The notes below the pieces were generated by a model, which was not told where the DNA came from, ran no database searches, and saw nothing but the letters and a program-made list of their open reading frames with translations. DNA of 64,000 nucleotides from Xenorhabdus vietnamensis (GTDB taxonomy: Bacteria > Pseudomonadota > Gammaproteobacteria > Enterobacterales > Enterobacteriaceae): the NCBI RefSeq assembly GCF_002127535.1, contig NZ_MUBJ01000017.1:30817-94816 (forward strand), given 5' to 3'. Of this stretch, positions 43,361 through 55,270 are shown one piece after another; within the stretch, counting starts at the first letter, position 1, and the number at the start of each line of letters is the position of its first letter. A program made the translations under genes and the position numbers.

Positions 43361-45088
43361 TTAGCAGAGTGTTTTTTCTCTGGTAAAGGTGTCAACCAAA
43401 TCCATCAATTCCCGTGCTGTTGGCTGAATTAAGGCTTGTTCTGCCAGTGCTTTTGCATCATCGTAAGTTGTATTACGGATGATTTTCTTAATGCGTGGAA
43501 TTGATATTGCACTCATGCTGAACTCATCTAACCCCATGCCCAAGAGCAACAATGTGGCGCGTTCATCACCAGCCAGTTCTCCACACATGCCAGTCCATTT
43601 ACCTTCTGCGTGTGAAGCATCAATAACCTGCTTGATTAAGCTCAACACGGCTGGTGACATTGGGTTGTAAAGATGAGAAATCAGCTCATTACCACGGTCT
43701 ACCGCAAGAGTATACTGGGTTAGATCGTTTGTCCCAATACTAAAAAAATCAACCTCTTTAGCAAGATGATGAGCAATGGTTGCAGCAGCAGGGGTTTCTA
43801 CCATGATGCCGACTTCAATCGATTCATCAAATGCCTTGTTTTCATTGCGTAACTGCTCTTTCAGTAACGCAAGCTCGGCTTTCAATTCCCGTATTTCTTC
43901 AACTGAAATAATCATTGGGAACATAATGCGAAGTTTACCAAATGCAGATGCTCTCAGGATAGCACGTAATTGAGAATGTAAGATCTCTTTACGGTCAAGA
44001 CAAATGCGGATCGCGCGCCAGCCGAGGAATGGATTTTCTTCTTTTGGCAGATTCATGTAAGGCAGGTCTTTATCACCACCGATGTCCATCGTCCGAATAA
44101 TGATGGCTTGATTGCCAACAGCTTCGGCAACGGCTTTATAGGCTTCGAATTGTTCGTCTTCAGTTGGCAGGGAATCACGATCCATAAACAGGAATTCAGT
44201 ACGGTATAAACCGACACCTTCGGCGCCATTGCGTTCTGCACCCATAACATCACGCACCGTACCGATATTGGCACAAACTTCAACTTGATGACCATCCAAT
44301 GTGATGGCAGGTAAGTCTTTCAGTTTTGCCAGTTCCGCTTTTTCTGTCAGATACTCACTTTTCGCGGTTTTCAGTTTCTCGATTTCGGTATCAGATGGAT
44401 TCACGTAAATGTGGTTATTGACCGCATCCAGAATCAGATAACTGCCGTTTTTGATTTGTTTAGTGGCGTTGGTTGTGCCAACAATGGCGGGTAGCTCCAA
44501 GGAGCGGGCCATGATAGACGTGTGGGAAGTCCGGCCGCCAAGATCAGTGATAAAACCCAGAACTTTGTCCAGATTAAGTTGCGCGGTTTCTGATGGGGTC
44601 AGATCACTGGCGACCAAAATAACTTCTTTGTCAATGGAGCCTAAGTCGATAATTGGCATGTTCAGAATATTTTTCAGTAAACGTTTGCCAATATCGCGGA
44701 CATCGGCAGCTCGTTCTCTTAAATACTCATCATCCAGTTCTTCCAGAGCTTTAGCCTGATCTTCAATCACTGAATAAACGGCTGCATCTGCTGTTGCCAG
44801 ATTTTTTTTAATAAGGGTGACGATTTCCTGCTCTAGCTCTTCATCTTCCAGCAACATAATGTGGCCTTCAAAGATTTCGGCTTTTTCTGCACCTAGATTT
44901 TTTTCGGCTGTTTCTCTAATTGTTTCTAATTGTGCGGAAGATTTGTCGCGGCCTTGTTTAAAGCGGGAAATTTCTTGTTCGACTTGTTCTGGAATAATTT
45001 TTTTCTGATTGATAATGATGGGGTCTTCTTTCAGTAATAGCGCCTTACCGAAAGCAATTCCTGGTGATACTAAGATGCCTGAAATCAT
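43361..45088 (-). CDS. ptsI: PTS enzyme I (phosphoenolpyruvate-protein phosphotransferase)
   Basis: 575 residues, full family length. The active His is in [18 protein letters not shown] (about position 189); the PEP-binding barrel shows [22 protein letters not shown] and MCGELAGD with its conserved Cys. It moves phosphate from PEP to HPr in the cytoplasm. It lies between ptsH and crr; the gap to ptsH is 187 bases, much longer than the few tens of bases usual in enterobacteria, because an ERIC-like palindrome occupies it. Confidence 0.97.
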   Translation of the reverse strand: MISGILVSPGIAFGKALLLKEDPIIINQKKIIPEQVEQEISRFKQGRDKSSAQLETIRETAEKNLGAEKAEIFEGHIMLLEDEELEQEIVTLIKKNLATADAAVYSVIEDQAKALEELDDEYLRERAADVRDIGKRLLKNILNMPIIDLGSIDKEVILVASDLTPSETAQLNLDKVLGFITDLGGRTSHTSIMARSLELPAIVGTTNATKQIKNGSYLILDAVNNHIYVNPSDTEIEKLKTAKSEYLTEKAELAKLKDLPAITLDGHQVEVCANIGTVRDVMGAERNGAEGVGLYRTEFLFMDRDSLPTEDEQFEAYKAVAEAVGNQAIIIRTMDIGGDKDLPYMNLPKEENPFLGWRAIRICLDRKEILHSQLRAILRASAFGKLRIMFPMIISVEEIRELKAELALLKEQLRNENKAFDESIEVGIMVETPAAATIAHHLAKEVDFFSIGTNDLTQYTLAVDRGNELISHLYNPMSPAVLSLIKQVIDASHAEGKWTGMCGELAGDERATLLLLGMGLDEFSMSAISIPRIKKIIRNTTYDDAKALAEQALIQPTARELMDLVDTFTREKTLC

Positions 45089-45191
45089 ATTATATGACCT
45101 TACTGCGGGTGTTTACCTTTCATTAAGCCTTCAGGGAGAGAGGCTCTGCATTCCCCCAGATTTTATTGATCCGGGGATGAACTGAATGAAG

Positions 45192-45252
45192 TATACCCGT
45201 TGTTTTTCAAGTTTCAGCTTTGTTGGCTGCATCTTGAAATCCATAGGGTATA
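45192..45252. repeat. ERIC-like element in the ptsH-ptsI gap
   Basis: Ends are inverted TATACCC and GGGTATA; inner arms GTTTTTCAAG and CTTGAAA flank a TTGTTGGCTGC core. About 61 bp, a short internal-deletion form of the family. Confidence 0.85.
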
Positions 45253-45275
45253 GACTGGCTTGATTGAGCGGACGA

Positions 45276-45533
45276 TTATTCTAATTCACCCATTAACTTA
45301 ACTAAATGCTCAACAGCTTGTTGCGCATCTTCGCCTTCAGCAGCAATCATTACGACTGTACCTTGAGTCAATCCCAGCGTTTGCAGCTTAAACAGGCTTT
45401 TTGCGCTAGCAGACTTGCCTCCAGAAGTTAGTGTGATGTCAGAAGCAAAGCCTTTTGCTTCTTTGACAAATTGTGCAGCAGGACGAGTGTGGAGGCCGTT
45501 TGGTGCAGTAATGGTAACTTCTTGCTGGAACAT
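45276..45533 (-). CDS. ptsH: PTS phosphocarrier protein HPr
   Basis: 85 residues. His15 is in [11 protein letters not shown], and Ser46 in [13 protein letters not shown], both at the standard places. It shuttles phosphate from enzyme I to the sugar-specific IIA proteins. First gene of the pts operon. AGGAAATAC precedes the start. The upstream region up to cysK holds two ERIC-like elements, the nearer beginning only ~57 bases before the start codon. Confidence 0.97.
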   Translation of the reverse strand: MFQQEVTITAPNGLHTRPAAQFVKEAKGFASDITLTSGGKSASAKSLFKLQTLGLTQGTVVMIAAEGEDAQQAVEHLVKLMGELE

Positions 45534-45590
45534 AGTATTTCCTCAATAACTTAAATAATCGTTGATAAGCCAAGAGAATTCTAAAATTGC

Positions 45591-45726
45591 TATACACCCT
45601 TCGTCTTTTCAATTGCAGCTTTGTTGGTTACGCTCACTGACCCCAGCCACAGCTACATAGTTAGCTATGCTTCTGGAAATTAGCTCTGTTACCGTCGCGC
45701 TGCGATTCGAAATTCATTGGGAATAA
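45591..45726. repeat. Full-length ERIC-like element upstream of ptsH
   Basis: About 136 bp with ends TATACACCC and ATTGGGAATA. The centre, CGCTCACTGACCCCAG followed by a short palindrome and CTTCTGG, matches the centre of the enterobacterial ERIC consensus (CGCTCACCCCAGTCAC ... CTCCTGGG). It begins 57 bases before the ptsH start codon. Confidence 0.82.
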
Positions 45727-45776
45727 TTGAATTCGCTTCGACTTGTACAACCGTTAAAATGATAATGAAATAAAGC

Positions 45777-45842
45777 TGTATTCCCTTTGACATTCAAGTT
45801 ATTGCTCTGTTAACTGTAACTCGAAATTTATTGGGCTTATAA
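45777..45842. repeat. Short ERIC-like element upstream of ptsH
   Basis: Diverged copy: TATTCCC at the left, TTGGGCTTATA at the right, with ACATTCAAGTTATTGCTCTG and TAACTCGAAATTTATTGGG as the arms. Confidence 0.7.
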
Positions 45843-46047
45843 TAATCATTATCAAAAAATTAACATATTTGATGCACTCAATTGTTGATTTGGTGTTAAT
45901 ACCCGCTATCCTAGTAATGGTCGAATTGAATAACCTGTTTGCTGCCTGCTTGGCGATTAATTTCGTGCATCAAAATAATTACTGGTTAAATACTAAAGCT
46001 ACTTGAATAAATCATCTAGGAAAGTTTTAAACTTTGATCTGATGCAC

Positions 46048-46074
46048 AAAAAAGCACCCTTGAGGTGCTTTTTT
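46048..46074 (-). terminator. Intrinsic terminator of cysK
   Basis: Stem GCACC/GGTGC extended by six A-T pairs, 5-base loop; T-run on both strands, so it may work in both directions. About 45 bases past the cysK stop. Confidence 0.9.
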
Positions 46075-46117
46075 GTCAATATTTGTCAACGTAGTGAAAA
46101 ATTCTATAGAGTGATTT

Positions 46118-47071
46118 TCAATCACTTTGTAGATCAGCAAACAACACTGTACTCAGATAACGCTCAGCTGAAGAAGGCAAAATCACCACGATATTTTTGT
46201 CTTTGTATTCATCTTCTTGTGATATTTTGATGGCAGCCGCAACAGCAGCACCTGAAGAAATACCAGAAAGAATTCCTTCTTTTTCAGTAAGTTCACGTGC
46301 TATTTTAATTGCTTCTTCATTACTGATTTTAAATACACGGTCAACTAATGTTAAATCTAAGTTATCGGGAATGAAACCAGCACCGATTCCCTGAATTTTA
46401 TGTGGGCCTGGTTTTAGTTCTTCGCCTGCCAATTTTTGACTGATAACAGGTGAATCTTCTGGCTCTACCGCAACAATAGTCACTTGTTTACCACAAGTGT
46501 TTTTCAAGTAACGGGCGACACCGGTGATTGTCCCTCCTGTCCCTACGCCAGCAACGAAAACGTCTACATTACCATCAGTATCTTCCCAAATTTCAGGGCC
46601 AGTGGTTTTTTCATGAATTTCTGGATTAGCTGGATTACTGAATTGTTGCAGAAGGATATAACGGTCAGGATCACTGTCACGAATTTCGTTAGCTTTATCA
46701 ATAGCGCCTTTCATGCCTTTTGCGCCTTCGGTCAGCACCAAATTTGCGCCCAGTGCCTTCAGCAGTTTACGGCGTTCAATACTCATTGTTTCAGGCATGG
46801 TTAGTGTCAACTTATAACCACGAGCCGCTGCAACATAGGCCAGTGCAATCCCTGTATTACCACTGGTCGGCTCGATAAGCTCTTTATCTTTGGTCAGGAT
46901 GCCACGTTTTTCAGCATCCCAAATCATATTGGCACCAATGCGGCATTTTACACTGAAGCTGGGGTTGCGGGATTCTACTTTTGCCAAGATGCGGCCATTT
47001 GCGAAATTCTTTAAACGTACCAGCGGAGTGTGACCAATAGTCAACGAATTATCTTCATAAATTTTGCTCAT
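46118..47071 (-). CDS. cysK: Cysteine synthase A (O-acetylserine sulfhydrylase)
   Basis: 317 residues. The PLP Lys is in [14 protein letters not shown] (about 42), the substrate loop is [11 protein letters not shown], and the phosphate-binding glycine-rich loop is [10 protein letters not shown]. It makes cysteine from O-acetylserine and sulfide. The start giving [10 protein letters not shown] matches the family and has AGGGG upstream; an in-frame start 14 codons earlier is not expected. Slightly shorter than E. coli CysK (323), with a divergent tail. A strong hairpin terminator follows. The sulfate transporter gene cysZ lies upstream on the same strand, as in E. coli. Confidence 0.96.
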   Translation of the reverse strand: MSKIYEDNSLTIGHTPLVRLKNFANGRILAKVESRNPSFSVKCRIGANMIWDAEKRGILTKDKELIEPTSGNTGIALAYVAAARGYKLTLTMPETMSIERRKLLKALGANLVLTEGAKGMKGAIDKANEIRDSDPDRYILLQQFSNPANPEIHEKTTGPEIWEDTDGNVDVFVAGVGTGGTITGVARYLKNTCGKQVTIVAVEPEDSPVISQKLAGEELKPGPHKIQGIGAGFIPDNLDLTLVDRVFKISNEEAIKIARELTEKEGILSGISSGAAVAAAIKISQEDEYKDKNIVVILPSSAERYLSTVLFADLQSD

Positions 47072-47300
47072 TGTTCGATAGCCCCTAAAATACCGTAAAT
47101 ACTGATCAACCATACGCTAACATCTTATTTATGGAAATAAGGTTTCAATCTATTCTTATTATATAAAAGAATATTTGATGGCTATTTTATATTATTTTGA
47201 TTATTTAAGATTGATGTGACTTTTTTGGTAAAGCCCCTGATATGTCTATGTTTGTCAAAGGCTTTGTTGTCGTTGGCGAAAGCAATTAGCAAAAACTAAA

Positions 47301-48077
47301 TTAGCTTGATGACCTGCGATTCAGAGCATGTTGGTCACGATAGCGATCAACCCACATCGCTGTCGCCCCACAAACAGCAACGGGCATAATGAACAAATTC
47401 ACAATAGGGATCATGGTCAGTACACTTACTGCTGCACCGAATTGAAGATTATCCATTTTGTCTTGGCGCAAGGTATTGCGCATGGTGGCGAAACTGACTT
47501 TATGGTTATCAAACGGATAATCACAGTATTGGATCGCCAGCATCCAGGCACTGAAAATAAACCAAAGGACAGGGGCGATGGTTTGGCCTATTCCCGGAAT
47601 AAAATAAAGCAACAATAGGGCAAATGCACGGGGAATATAGTAAAGAATTTTTACCACTTCACGTTTCAGAATACGGGGGGTGTCTTTGAGTAAGTCGATA
47701 ACGCCAGTATCTGGTGCTGGAATGCCTGTCAGATCTGCTTCCAGTTTTTCTGCCAGCAATCCATTAAATGGTGACGCAATGAAATTAGCGAGCGTGCTGA
47801 ATAAATAGGTAAAAACCAATAGGATAGAGATAACTGCCAGTGGCCAAATTAAATAGCTTAACCATTGCATCCAATCTGGTATTTTATTGAGAGTCCACTG
47901 TATCCAGCCGTCCAGTTTATGGTATAGCCACCAAAATGAACCACCTAGCAATAAGATATTGGCCAATAAAGGTAATAAAACGAATCTTTTAATGCCGGGG
48001 CGGGTTACCAGTTGCCAACCTTGTGCAATATAATGAAATCCACTTGAGTATTTTGGCAACTTTGTTGAATTCGTCAT
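47301..48077 (-). CDS. cysZ: Sulfate transporter CysZ
   Basis: 258 residues with about four hydrophobic helices (around 30-52, 70-95, 150-172 and 205-235) and the family stretch [15 protein letters not shown]. It is an inner-membrane protein for sulfate uptake in cysteine synthesis, and its place upstream of cysK and divergent from zipA is the enterobacterial arrangement. The charged C-terminal tail ([14 protein letters not shown]) is ordinary. Confidence 0.95.
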   Translation of the reverse strand: MTNSTKLPKYSSGFHYIAQGWQLVTRPGIKRFVLLPLLANILLLGGSFWWLYHKLDGWIQWTLNKIPDWMQWLSYLIWPLAVISILLVFTYLFSTLANFIASPFNGLLAEKLEADLTGIPAPDTGVIDLLKDTPRILKREVVKILYYIPRAFALLLLYFIPGIGQTIAPVLWFIFSAWMLAIQYCDYPFDNHKVSFATMRNTLRQDKMDNLQFGAAVSVLTMIPIVNLFIMPVAVCGATAMWVDRYRDQHALNRRSSS

Positions 48078-48229
48078 ATTTTCTTATTCTCTCCTAGATG
48101 ATTGAGACGGTATGATATAGGCAGGATTTTCTACTGACCAGTAGTTTTGTGGGTAAAAAACATCCGAAAAAACAGAGGGAATATCTCTTTATCATAAGAA
48201 AACTATGTAGAGACTTGCACTTGTCTTAT

Positions 48230-48258
48230 TTGACAAATACTCTTATCTAAAGAATATT
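48230..48258 (+). promoter_or_regulatory. Candidate zipA promoter
   Basis: A consensus TTGACA at 48230-48235, followed after 16 bases by GAATAT as a weak -10. It lies about 40 bases before the zipA start in the cysZ/zipA divergent gap. Confidence 0.4.
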
Positions 48259-48297
48259 CCGCCGTGGTGGCAATTAATTTAAACAACAGAGATAGCA

Positions 48298-49233
48298 ATG
48301 ATGCAGGATTTGCGTCTGATATTAATCGTTGTTGGTGCGATAGCCATAATAGCTTTGCTATTACATGGGTTGTGGACCAGCCGTAAAGAGCGTTCATCAC
48401 TCTTTCGTGATCGCCCAGTTAAACGTCATAAACAGGGGCGTCACGAAGAGTCAGGGGATAATGATGGTGATGAACTGTCTGATAATAGGTCAAAGTCGAA
48501 TGTTCAGGAGTCGGCAAAGTCACAGTCTGAACATCGTGCTGAGCCAATTATCAAACGTTGTGCGCCTGAATCGTCATCAGTAGTGCCTGATGATGGTCTG
48601 GATCCTTTACTTGCAAGGCATCAATCTGATGCAGGTGCAGCCAAAGTGAAGGGTGTTGATGATCAACAGGAAGAGCCGCAGCTTGGGTTGTTCGATCCGG
48701 TTGAACCCGCTGAATCAAAAGAAGCTGGAGTATCGGAGTCAGGCTCTGAAGTTGTGGCAGGGCAGGCAAAGACAGAAGAAAATCAGGCTATTGCTGAATC
48801 TGAGCACGCGCAGAAAGAAACAGTGTTGGTATTGCATGTTGCTGCTCATCATGGGCAGGAGCTGGATGGTGAAGTATTGCTCCAAAGCGTTTTGCAGGCA
48901 GGATTCCGGTTTGGTGACATGAATATCTTCCATCGTCACTTGAATCCATCGGGTAGTGGTGCTGTGTTGTTCAGCTTAGCTAACATGGTAAAACCTGGCT
49001 CGTTTGATCCAGACCAAATGACAGATTTCACGACTCCTGGGATCTCCATGTTTATGCTTGTACCTTCGTATGGTGATTCCAATCAGAATTTTAAACTGAT
49101 GTTGCAGGCGGCACAGCGTATCGCTTCTGATGTAGGAGGCGTAGTTCTGGATGGTGAACGCAAAATGCTTACACCACAGATGATCGAACTCTATAAAGCC
49201 CGTATCCGCAATACGCTTAACGTCGGTGAATAA
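48298..49233 (+). CDS. zipA: Cell division protein ZipA
   Basis: 311 residues. One N-terminal membrane helix (about 4-27, [17 protein letters not shown]) followed by [15 protein letters not shown], identical in pattern to E. coli ZipA. Then comes an acidic, charged, low-complexity linker (about 40-180) and the C-terminal FtsZ-binding domain (about 180-305, with [19 protein letters not shown]). It anchors FtsZ to the inner membrane at the division site. The first of two tandem ATGs matches the family start. Followed by a terminator and then ligA. Confidence 0.96.
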   Translation: MMQDLRLILIVVGAIAIIALLLHGLWTSRKERSSLFRDRPVKRHKQGRHEESGDNDGDELSDNRSKSNVQESAKSQSEHRAEPIIKRCAPESSSVVPDDGLDPLLARHQSDAGAAKVKGVDDQQEEPQLGLFDPVEPAESKEAGVSESGSEVVAGQAKTEENQAIAESEHAQKETVLVLHVAAHHGQELDGEVLLQSVLQAGFRFGDMNIFHRHLNPSGSGAVLFSLANMVKPGSFDPDQMTDFTTPGISMFMLVPSYGDSNQNFKLMLQAAQRIASDVGGVVLDGERKMLTPQMIELYKARIRNTLNVGE

Positions 49234-49253
49234 CTCCTCTTTTTAGTTTTAAG

Positions 49254-49275
49254 CCCCCGCTAGTCGGGGGTTTTT
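49254..49275 (+). terminator. Intrinsic terminator after zipA
   Basis: Stem CCCCCG/CGGGGG, loop CTAGT, then five T. It ends 18 bases before ligA, so ligA transcription depends on read-through or another start. Confidence 0.92.
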
Positions 49276-49287
49276 CATCTCTGGTGA

Positions 49288-51309
<2,022 letters not shown>

Positions 51310-51395
51310 TAGTACGCATTTCACCTAAAGATGTGATTATTAAAGTGTGATCGGAGTGGCTAAATAGGAATTTATAAGCGCTTAAATAGTAAGTT

Positions 51396-51415
51396 AATGT
51401 GAGTAAAATCAAAAT
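51396..51415. promoter_or_regulatory. Possible CRP site upstream of nupC
   Basis: TGTGA, six bases, TCAAA, one mismatch from the TGTGA-N6-TCACA consensus, about 70 bases before the nupC start. E. coli nupC is controlled by CRP and CytR, so the location is sensible. A TATAAA at 51445-51450 could be the -10. Confidence 0.4.
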
Positions 51416-51482
51416 TTATTGTTATGCGTTACATAAAATACAATTATAAATTTGTACGGTATCATATTTGGAGCTCTTTATT

Positions 51483-52673
51483 ATGTCTCATATTTTTCAT
51501 TTTTTCCTCGCATTAGTCGTGATTGGAGGTCTGGCGATCTTGGCGAGTAATAACCGGAAGCATATTAGGGTTCGTTATGTTATTCAGTTGATTATAATTG
51601 AACTCTTTTTGGCATGGTTCCTCCTGAACTCTGATGCGGGTTTTGGGATAGTTAATGGGTTTGACAATTTATTTTATCACCTATTGTCTTATGCGGCAGA
51701 AGGCACCAAATTTATTTTCGGTGGTATGATAGAAGCTAAATTAGCCTTTTTCTTCCTGAATGTATTGTGTCCAATTATCTTCATTTCTGCTTTGATTGGT
51801 ATTTTACAGCATTTCAAAATACTGCCAATTACCATTCGTGCAATAGGTACAGTGTTATCTAAAATCAATGGAATGGGCAAACTAGAATCTTTCAACGCGG
51901 TTAGCTCATTAGTGCTGGGCCAATCAGAAAACTTCATTGCTTACAAAGATGTTCTGGGCAAAATGTCTGAGCGCCGGATGTACACGATGGCGGCAACGGC
52001 CATGTCCACGGTATCTATGTCTATCGTTGGTGCTTACATGACGATGCTGGATGCAAAATACGTGGTCGCGGCTCTGGTTCTCAATATGTTCAGCACTTTT
52101 ATTATCTTATCGCTTATCAACCCTTACTCTGTTGAGAGTGAAGAAGAAATCCATATGAGCAATCTCCACGAGGGGCAAAGCTTCTTTGAAATGCTGGGCG
52201 AGTATATTCTGGCGGGTTTCAAAATTGCTTTGATTGTTGCTGCAATGCTGATTGGTTTTATTGCTTTGATTGCATGTATCAACGCAATTTTTCACTTGAT
52301 ATTTGGCATTACCTTTCAGGAATGCTTGGGGTATGTGTTCTATCCGTTGGCATGGATCATTGGCATTCCAAGTGATGAAGCACTGAAAGTGGGCAGCATC
52401 ATGGCGACGAAACTGGTTTCCAACGAGTTTGTAGCAATGCAAAGTATGCACGAAATTGCGACTCAGCTAAGTGAGCGTTCGAAAGGTATTCTGTCAGTAT
52501 TTTTGGTTTCCTTCGCTAACTTCTCATCCATCGGGATTATTGCAGGCGCCATTAAAGGATTGAATGAAAAACAGGGTAATACTGTTGCGCGTTTTGGCCT
52601 GAAACTGCTGTTTGGTTCAACGCTGGTGAGTTTCCTGTCTGCTGCAATTACAGGTCTGATCTTGAGCATCTAA
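51483..52673 (+). CDS. nupC: NupC-family concentrative nucleoside transporter
   Basis: 396 residues with nine or more hydrophobic helices. The family signature [19 protein letters not shown] is present around 140, and [12 protein letters not shown] plus [18 protein letters not shown] in the C-terminal half match the CNT transport core. It imports nucleosides with protons across the inner membrane. The ATG giving MSHIFHFF was chosen; GGAG lies ten bases upstream, and an earlier in-frame TTG is less likely. A possible CRP half-palindrome lies upstream. Paralogues NupX or PsuT cannot be wholly excluded, but the sequence reads closest to NupC. Confidence 0.88.
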   Translation: MSHIFHFFLALVVIGGLAILASNNRKHIRVRYVIQLIIIELFLAWFLLNSDAGFGIVNGFDNLFYHLLSYAAEGTKFIFGGMIEAKLAFFFLNVLCPIIFISALIGILQHFKILPITIRAIGTVLSKINGMGKLESFNAVSSLVLGQSENFIAYKDVLGKMSERRMYTMAATAMSTVSMSIVGAYMTMLDAKYVVAALVLNMFSTFIILSLINPYSVESEEEIHMSNLHEGQSFFEMLGEYILAGFKIALIVAAMLIGFIALIACINAIFHLIFGITFQECLGYVFYPLAWIIGIPSDEALKVGSIMATKLVSNEFVAMQSMHEIATQLSERSKGILSVFLVSFANFSSIGIIAGAIKGLNEKQGNTVARFGLKLLFGSTLVSFLSAAITGLILSI

Positions 52674-52709
52674 CTTTTTCATCTTTAGATCTGATAAGAA
52701 TAATCGAAA

Positions 52710-52738
52710 GTGGCATCGTGGCGGATGCCGCTTTTTTT
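52710..52738 (+). terminator. Intrinsic terminator of nupC
   Basis: Stem GTGGCATC/GATGCCGC (one G-T pair), 6-base loop, then seven T. Confidence 0.9.
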
Positions 52739-52785
52739 ATAGAGATAGAGTTATCTTTTTATTGCAAGGTAACGGAGCTAACATC

Positions 52786-53001
52786 ATGAACAAAGAAAAT
52801 TTGCTGGAAATAGCTAACACCGCCATGCCATTTGGTAAATATAAGGGGCGAATGCTGATTGATTTGCCGGAAGAATATTTATTTTGGTTTGCTCGTAAAG
52901 GGGAATTTCCTCAAGGAAAATTGGGTACATTGATGGAAATGACTCTTGCAATAAAAATTGAAGGTTTAGAATCGCTGGTAAAGCCGTTGAAAAAATCTTG
53001 A
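52786..53001 (+). CDS. DUF3820 family protein (YpeB-like)
   Basis: 71 residues. The stretch TAMPFGKYKGRMLIDLPEEY is the hallmark of the DUF3820 family, and YLFWFARKGEFPQGKLG completes it. Function is unknown; the fold resembles small putative quorum-sensing regulators and exonuclease-associated domains only by family annotation. E. coli ypeB lies in the same ligA-gltX interval, supporting orthology. ATG at 52786 has GGAG upstream, so the in-frame TTG eight codons earlier was not used. Confidence 0.85.
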   Translation: MNKENLLEIANTAMPFGKYKGRMLIDLPEEYLFWFARKGEFPQGKLGTLMEMTLAIKIEGLESLVKPLKKS

Positions 53002-53165
53002 TAGATAAGGTTATGACAGATAAAGAACAACAGATGTTTTTCTGTTCGTTATGACCCAATCAGTGATGTAAGCCCCACCTCCATTTTCCGTATGACATTA
53101 ATATATTACTTGATTAATTAATTGAAACTATTGATTGTTTTGCAACCCATTAGAGGGAGAATCAT

Positions 53166-53918
53166 ATGAGCTATTTTGACGGGAAAATTGCTATTGTCAC
53201 AGGTGCGACGACGGGAGTGGGAGAAGGCATTGCGGAAGAATTATTCCATCGGGGAGCTACGGTTATTATTACTGGGCGTCAATTTTCCCGTGCCAAACAA
53301 ACAGCAAGACGCATAGATCCTACAGGGAAATGTGTAATCCCTATGGAAGCCGATGTCAGGGATCATCTTTCAGTTAAGGCGTTGATTAATAACATAGTAG
53401 AACAGTTTGGTGGATTACATATGCTGGTCAATAATGCGGGTATTACCGGGCCGCATGGTATCAATATTTGTGATTATTCCGTTGATGATTGGAATGATGT
53501 GATTAATACTGATCTTAACGGAACATTTTTCGGTTTGAAATATGGTATTCCGGCTATAATTCAAAGTGGAGGAGGGGCTGTTGTTAACCTTTCTTCTTCC
53601 AACGGAATTGTGGGCATTCCCGGTATCGCACCTTACACAGCAGCCAAACATGGCGTGCTTGGGCTGACGCGTTCGGTTGCTCTGGAGTTTGCAGACAAAG
53701 GTGTTCGTATCAATGCTGTTGGGCCGGGTTATGTTGACACTCCGCATATGCAAACTTTACCTGCAGAAGTCAGAGAATGGATGGCAAATAGCCACCCGAT
53801 GAAACGCATGGCAACCCGAGAAGAAGTGGCAAAAACTGTGGCATTCTTACTGTCAGATAAAAGTTCATTTACGACTGGCGCTTTTTACGCGATTGATGGT
53901 GGTTATACGGCACAATAG
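53166..53918 (+). CDS. Short-chain dehydrogenase/reductase, classical type
   Basis: 250 residues. NAD(P) motif TGATTGVG near 12-19, NNAG near 90, catalytic Ser in VNLSSSNG, YTAAK (Tyr about 156, Lys about 160), then GPGYVDTP and a C terminus FYAIDGGYTAQ. The closest general resemblance is to 3-oxoacyl-ACP reductase or glucose 1-dehydrogenase-like SDRs; the substrate is not predictable. GAGGGAG precedes the ATG. It stands alone between the DUF3820 gene and a broken transporter gene on the opposite strand. Confidence 0.85.
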   Translation: MSYFDGKIAIVTGATTGVGEGIAEELFHRGATVIITGRQFSRAKQTARRIDPTGKCVIPMEADVRDHLSVKALINNIVEQFGGLHMLVNNAGITGPHGINICDYSVDDWNDVINTDLNGTFFGLKYGIPAIIQSGGGAVVNLSSSNGIVGIPGIAPYTAAKHGVLGLTRSVALEFADKGVRINAVGPGYVDTPHMQTLPAEVREWMANSHPMKRMATREEVAKTVAFLLSDKSSFTTGAFYAIDGGYTAQ

Positions 53919-53995
53919 CGTAAAAAATTAAGAGCCCATCCTATTTCAATTTATCTACAATTTTAGCAGATATAGAGATCGGCTCTTGATGTGGT

Positions 53996-54403
53996 TCATT
54001 TTGCCAATTTTTTAAATTTTGCTCTCAATATCATTGAGAGTGTTATCGCATTGACAAGTAAGCCCAAAACAAGACCGTACCAAAAACCAATCAGCCCCAT
54101 TCTCTCAGTCGGTATCGATAAAATTAATGAGGCAGAGATATAGTTATTAATGCTCTCTTTAATTCCTTCGGTATCATTATGGGATCGGTGCTTTGCCACA
54201 TCGGCAGATAACATCATAATAACGCCATGACCCAGTACAAAGATAGGAAACCAAACACTACTTCCCAGAGATACCGCCGTCAGATCATTCGTTGAATAGT
54301 GGCCTGACATAATCACATCAACTGCACCTATAGCAGTTCTGGCAAGTTGAATTATTATAACTGGGCTTGATAATAAAATTAGATATTTCACTTCTTTTAA
54401 CAA
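53996..54403 (-). pseudogene. MATE (NorM/MdtK-like) efflux transporter with large internal deletion
   Basis: The frame encodes 135 residues where MATE transporters have about 450. The first ~90 residues match the N terminus of NorM/MdtK (IQLARTAIGAVDVIMSG, LGSSVWFPIFVLGHGVI). The last ~35 match its extreme C terminus (MGLIGFWYGLVLGLLVN then ILRAKFKKL). About 300 residues between them are gone, without breaking the frame. There is also no ATG: the reading frame opens with TTG. A functional twelve-helix pump cannot be made. A relic is much more likely than a new small membrane protein. Confidence 0.85.
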
Positions 54404-54804
54404 TATTTCTTTTTACATGGTTTTCCTTATTAGATGTTTTTGTAAGTTATCCTGTCTAAATTAAAAAATAAGAAAAAATTAAATGAAACAACACTAATTT
54501 CTTGATTAGTTGATTATTCAGGGGGAAATGCTGGAAAAAAGTCACTGATGATAGAAATAAAAATTTTTATTATAAACAGAGAAATTATTATTTTATGTAG
54601 GAACTAATGGGTGCAACAAAATAAAAAATTCATGAACTAATAAAGCTAATGGCAATTATCATCATAAAACAGTAATTAATGTAATTCCTTGATAGCATTT
54701 CTTCATAAAATATTATTCATATCAAGTTCTTGAAATGCAGGCTTGGTTTTCAAGTTACATCACGATAATTGAGGATAGCTGATGCAGACAGGTAATACGC
54801 ATAT
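54404..54804. other. AT-rich intergenic stretch
   Basis: About 400 bases between the MATE relic and the tRNA-Ala terminator. Very A+T-rich, no convincing open frame or RNA structure seen. Confidence 0.5.
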
Positions 54805-54840
54805 AAGAAAAATCCCTGAAAACTTGCGTCTTCAGGGATT
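54805..54840 (-). terminator. Intrinsic terminator of the tRNA-Ala pair
   Basis: Ten-bp perfect stem AATCCCTGAA/TTCAGGGATT with a 10-base loop and a T-run in the minus-strand direction, 9 bases after the tRNA 3' end. Confidence 0.92.
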
Positions 54841-54848
54841 CAGAATTT

Positions 54849-54924
<76 letters not shown>

Positions 54925-54980
54925 ACGAATATGGTTCAGGTTTTGAATGCCAAACACTAACGACTGGTTATGCCAGTATT

Positions 54981-55056
<76 letters not shown>

Positions 55057-55174
55057 AAATCAAAATCCTGTGGAACGGGGCGAATCATATGAGACCCAGA
55101 GAATTCTGTCAATGGATTCATTAATATTCTCTGTGTAAGCGCTGGAAAAGCCATCAATGACCAATTTTGAGAGC

Positions 55175-55213
55175 AAAAAATAAAGGCACTGCAATAAATT
55201 AAGTGCCTTTATT
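55175..55213 (-). terminator. Intrinsic terminator of gltX
   Basis: Twelve-bp stem AATAAAGGCACT/AGTGCCTTTATT with an 11-base loop and a T-run on the minus strand, about 58 bases past the gltX stop. Confidence 0.92.
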
Positions 55214-55270
55214 ATTCACATCATATGAGTTATGTAACTGATTTATGCGCCAGTATTTATAAATGACGAT

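Noticed and set aside
53930..53990. Possible terminator between the SDR gene and the MATE relic (AAGAGCC ... GGCTCTT)
   Set aside because: Arms are ~45 bases apart with a poorly paired interior; too weak to list as a terminator.
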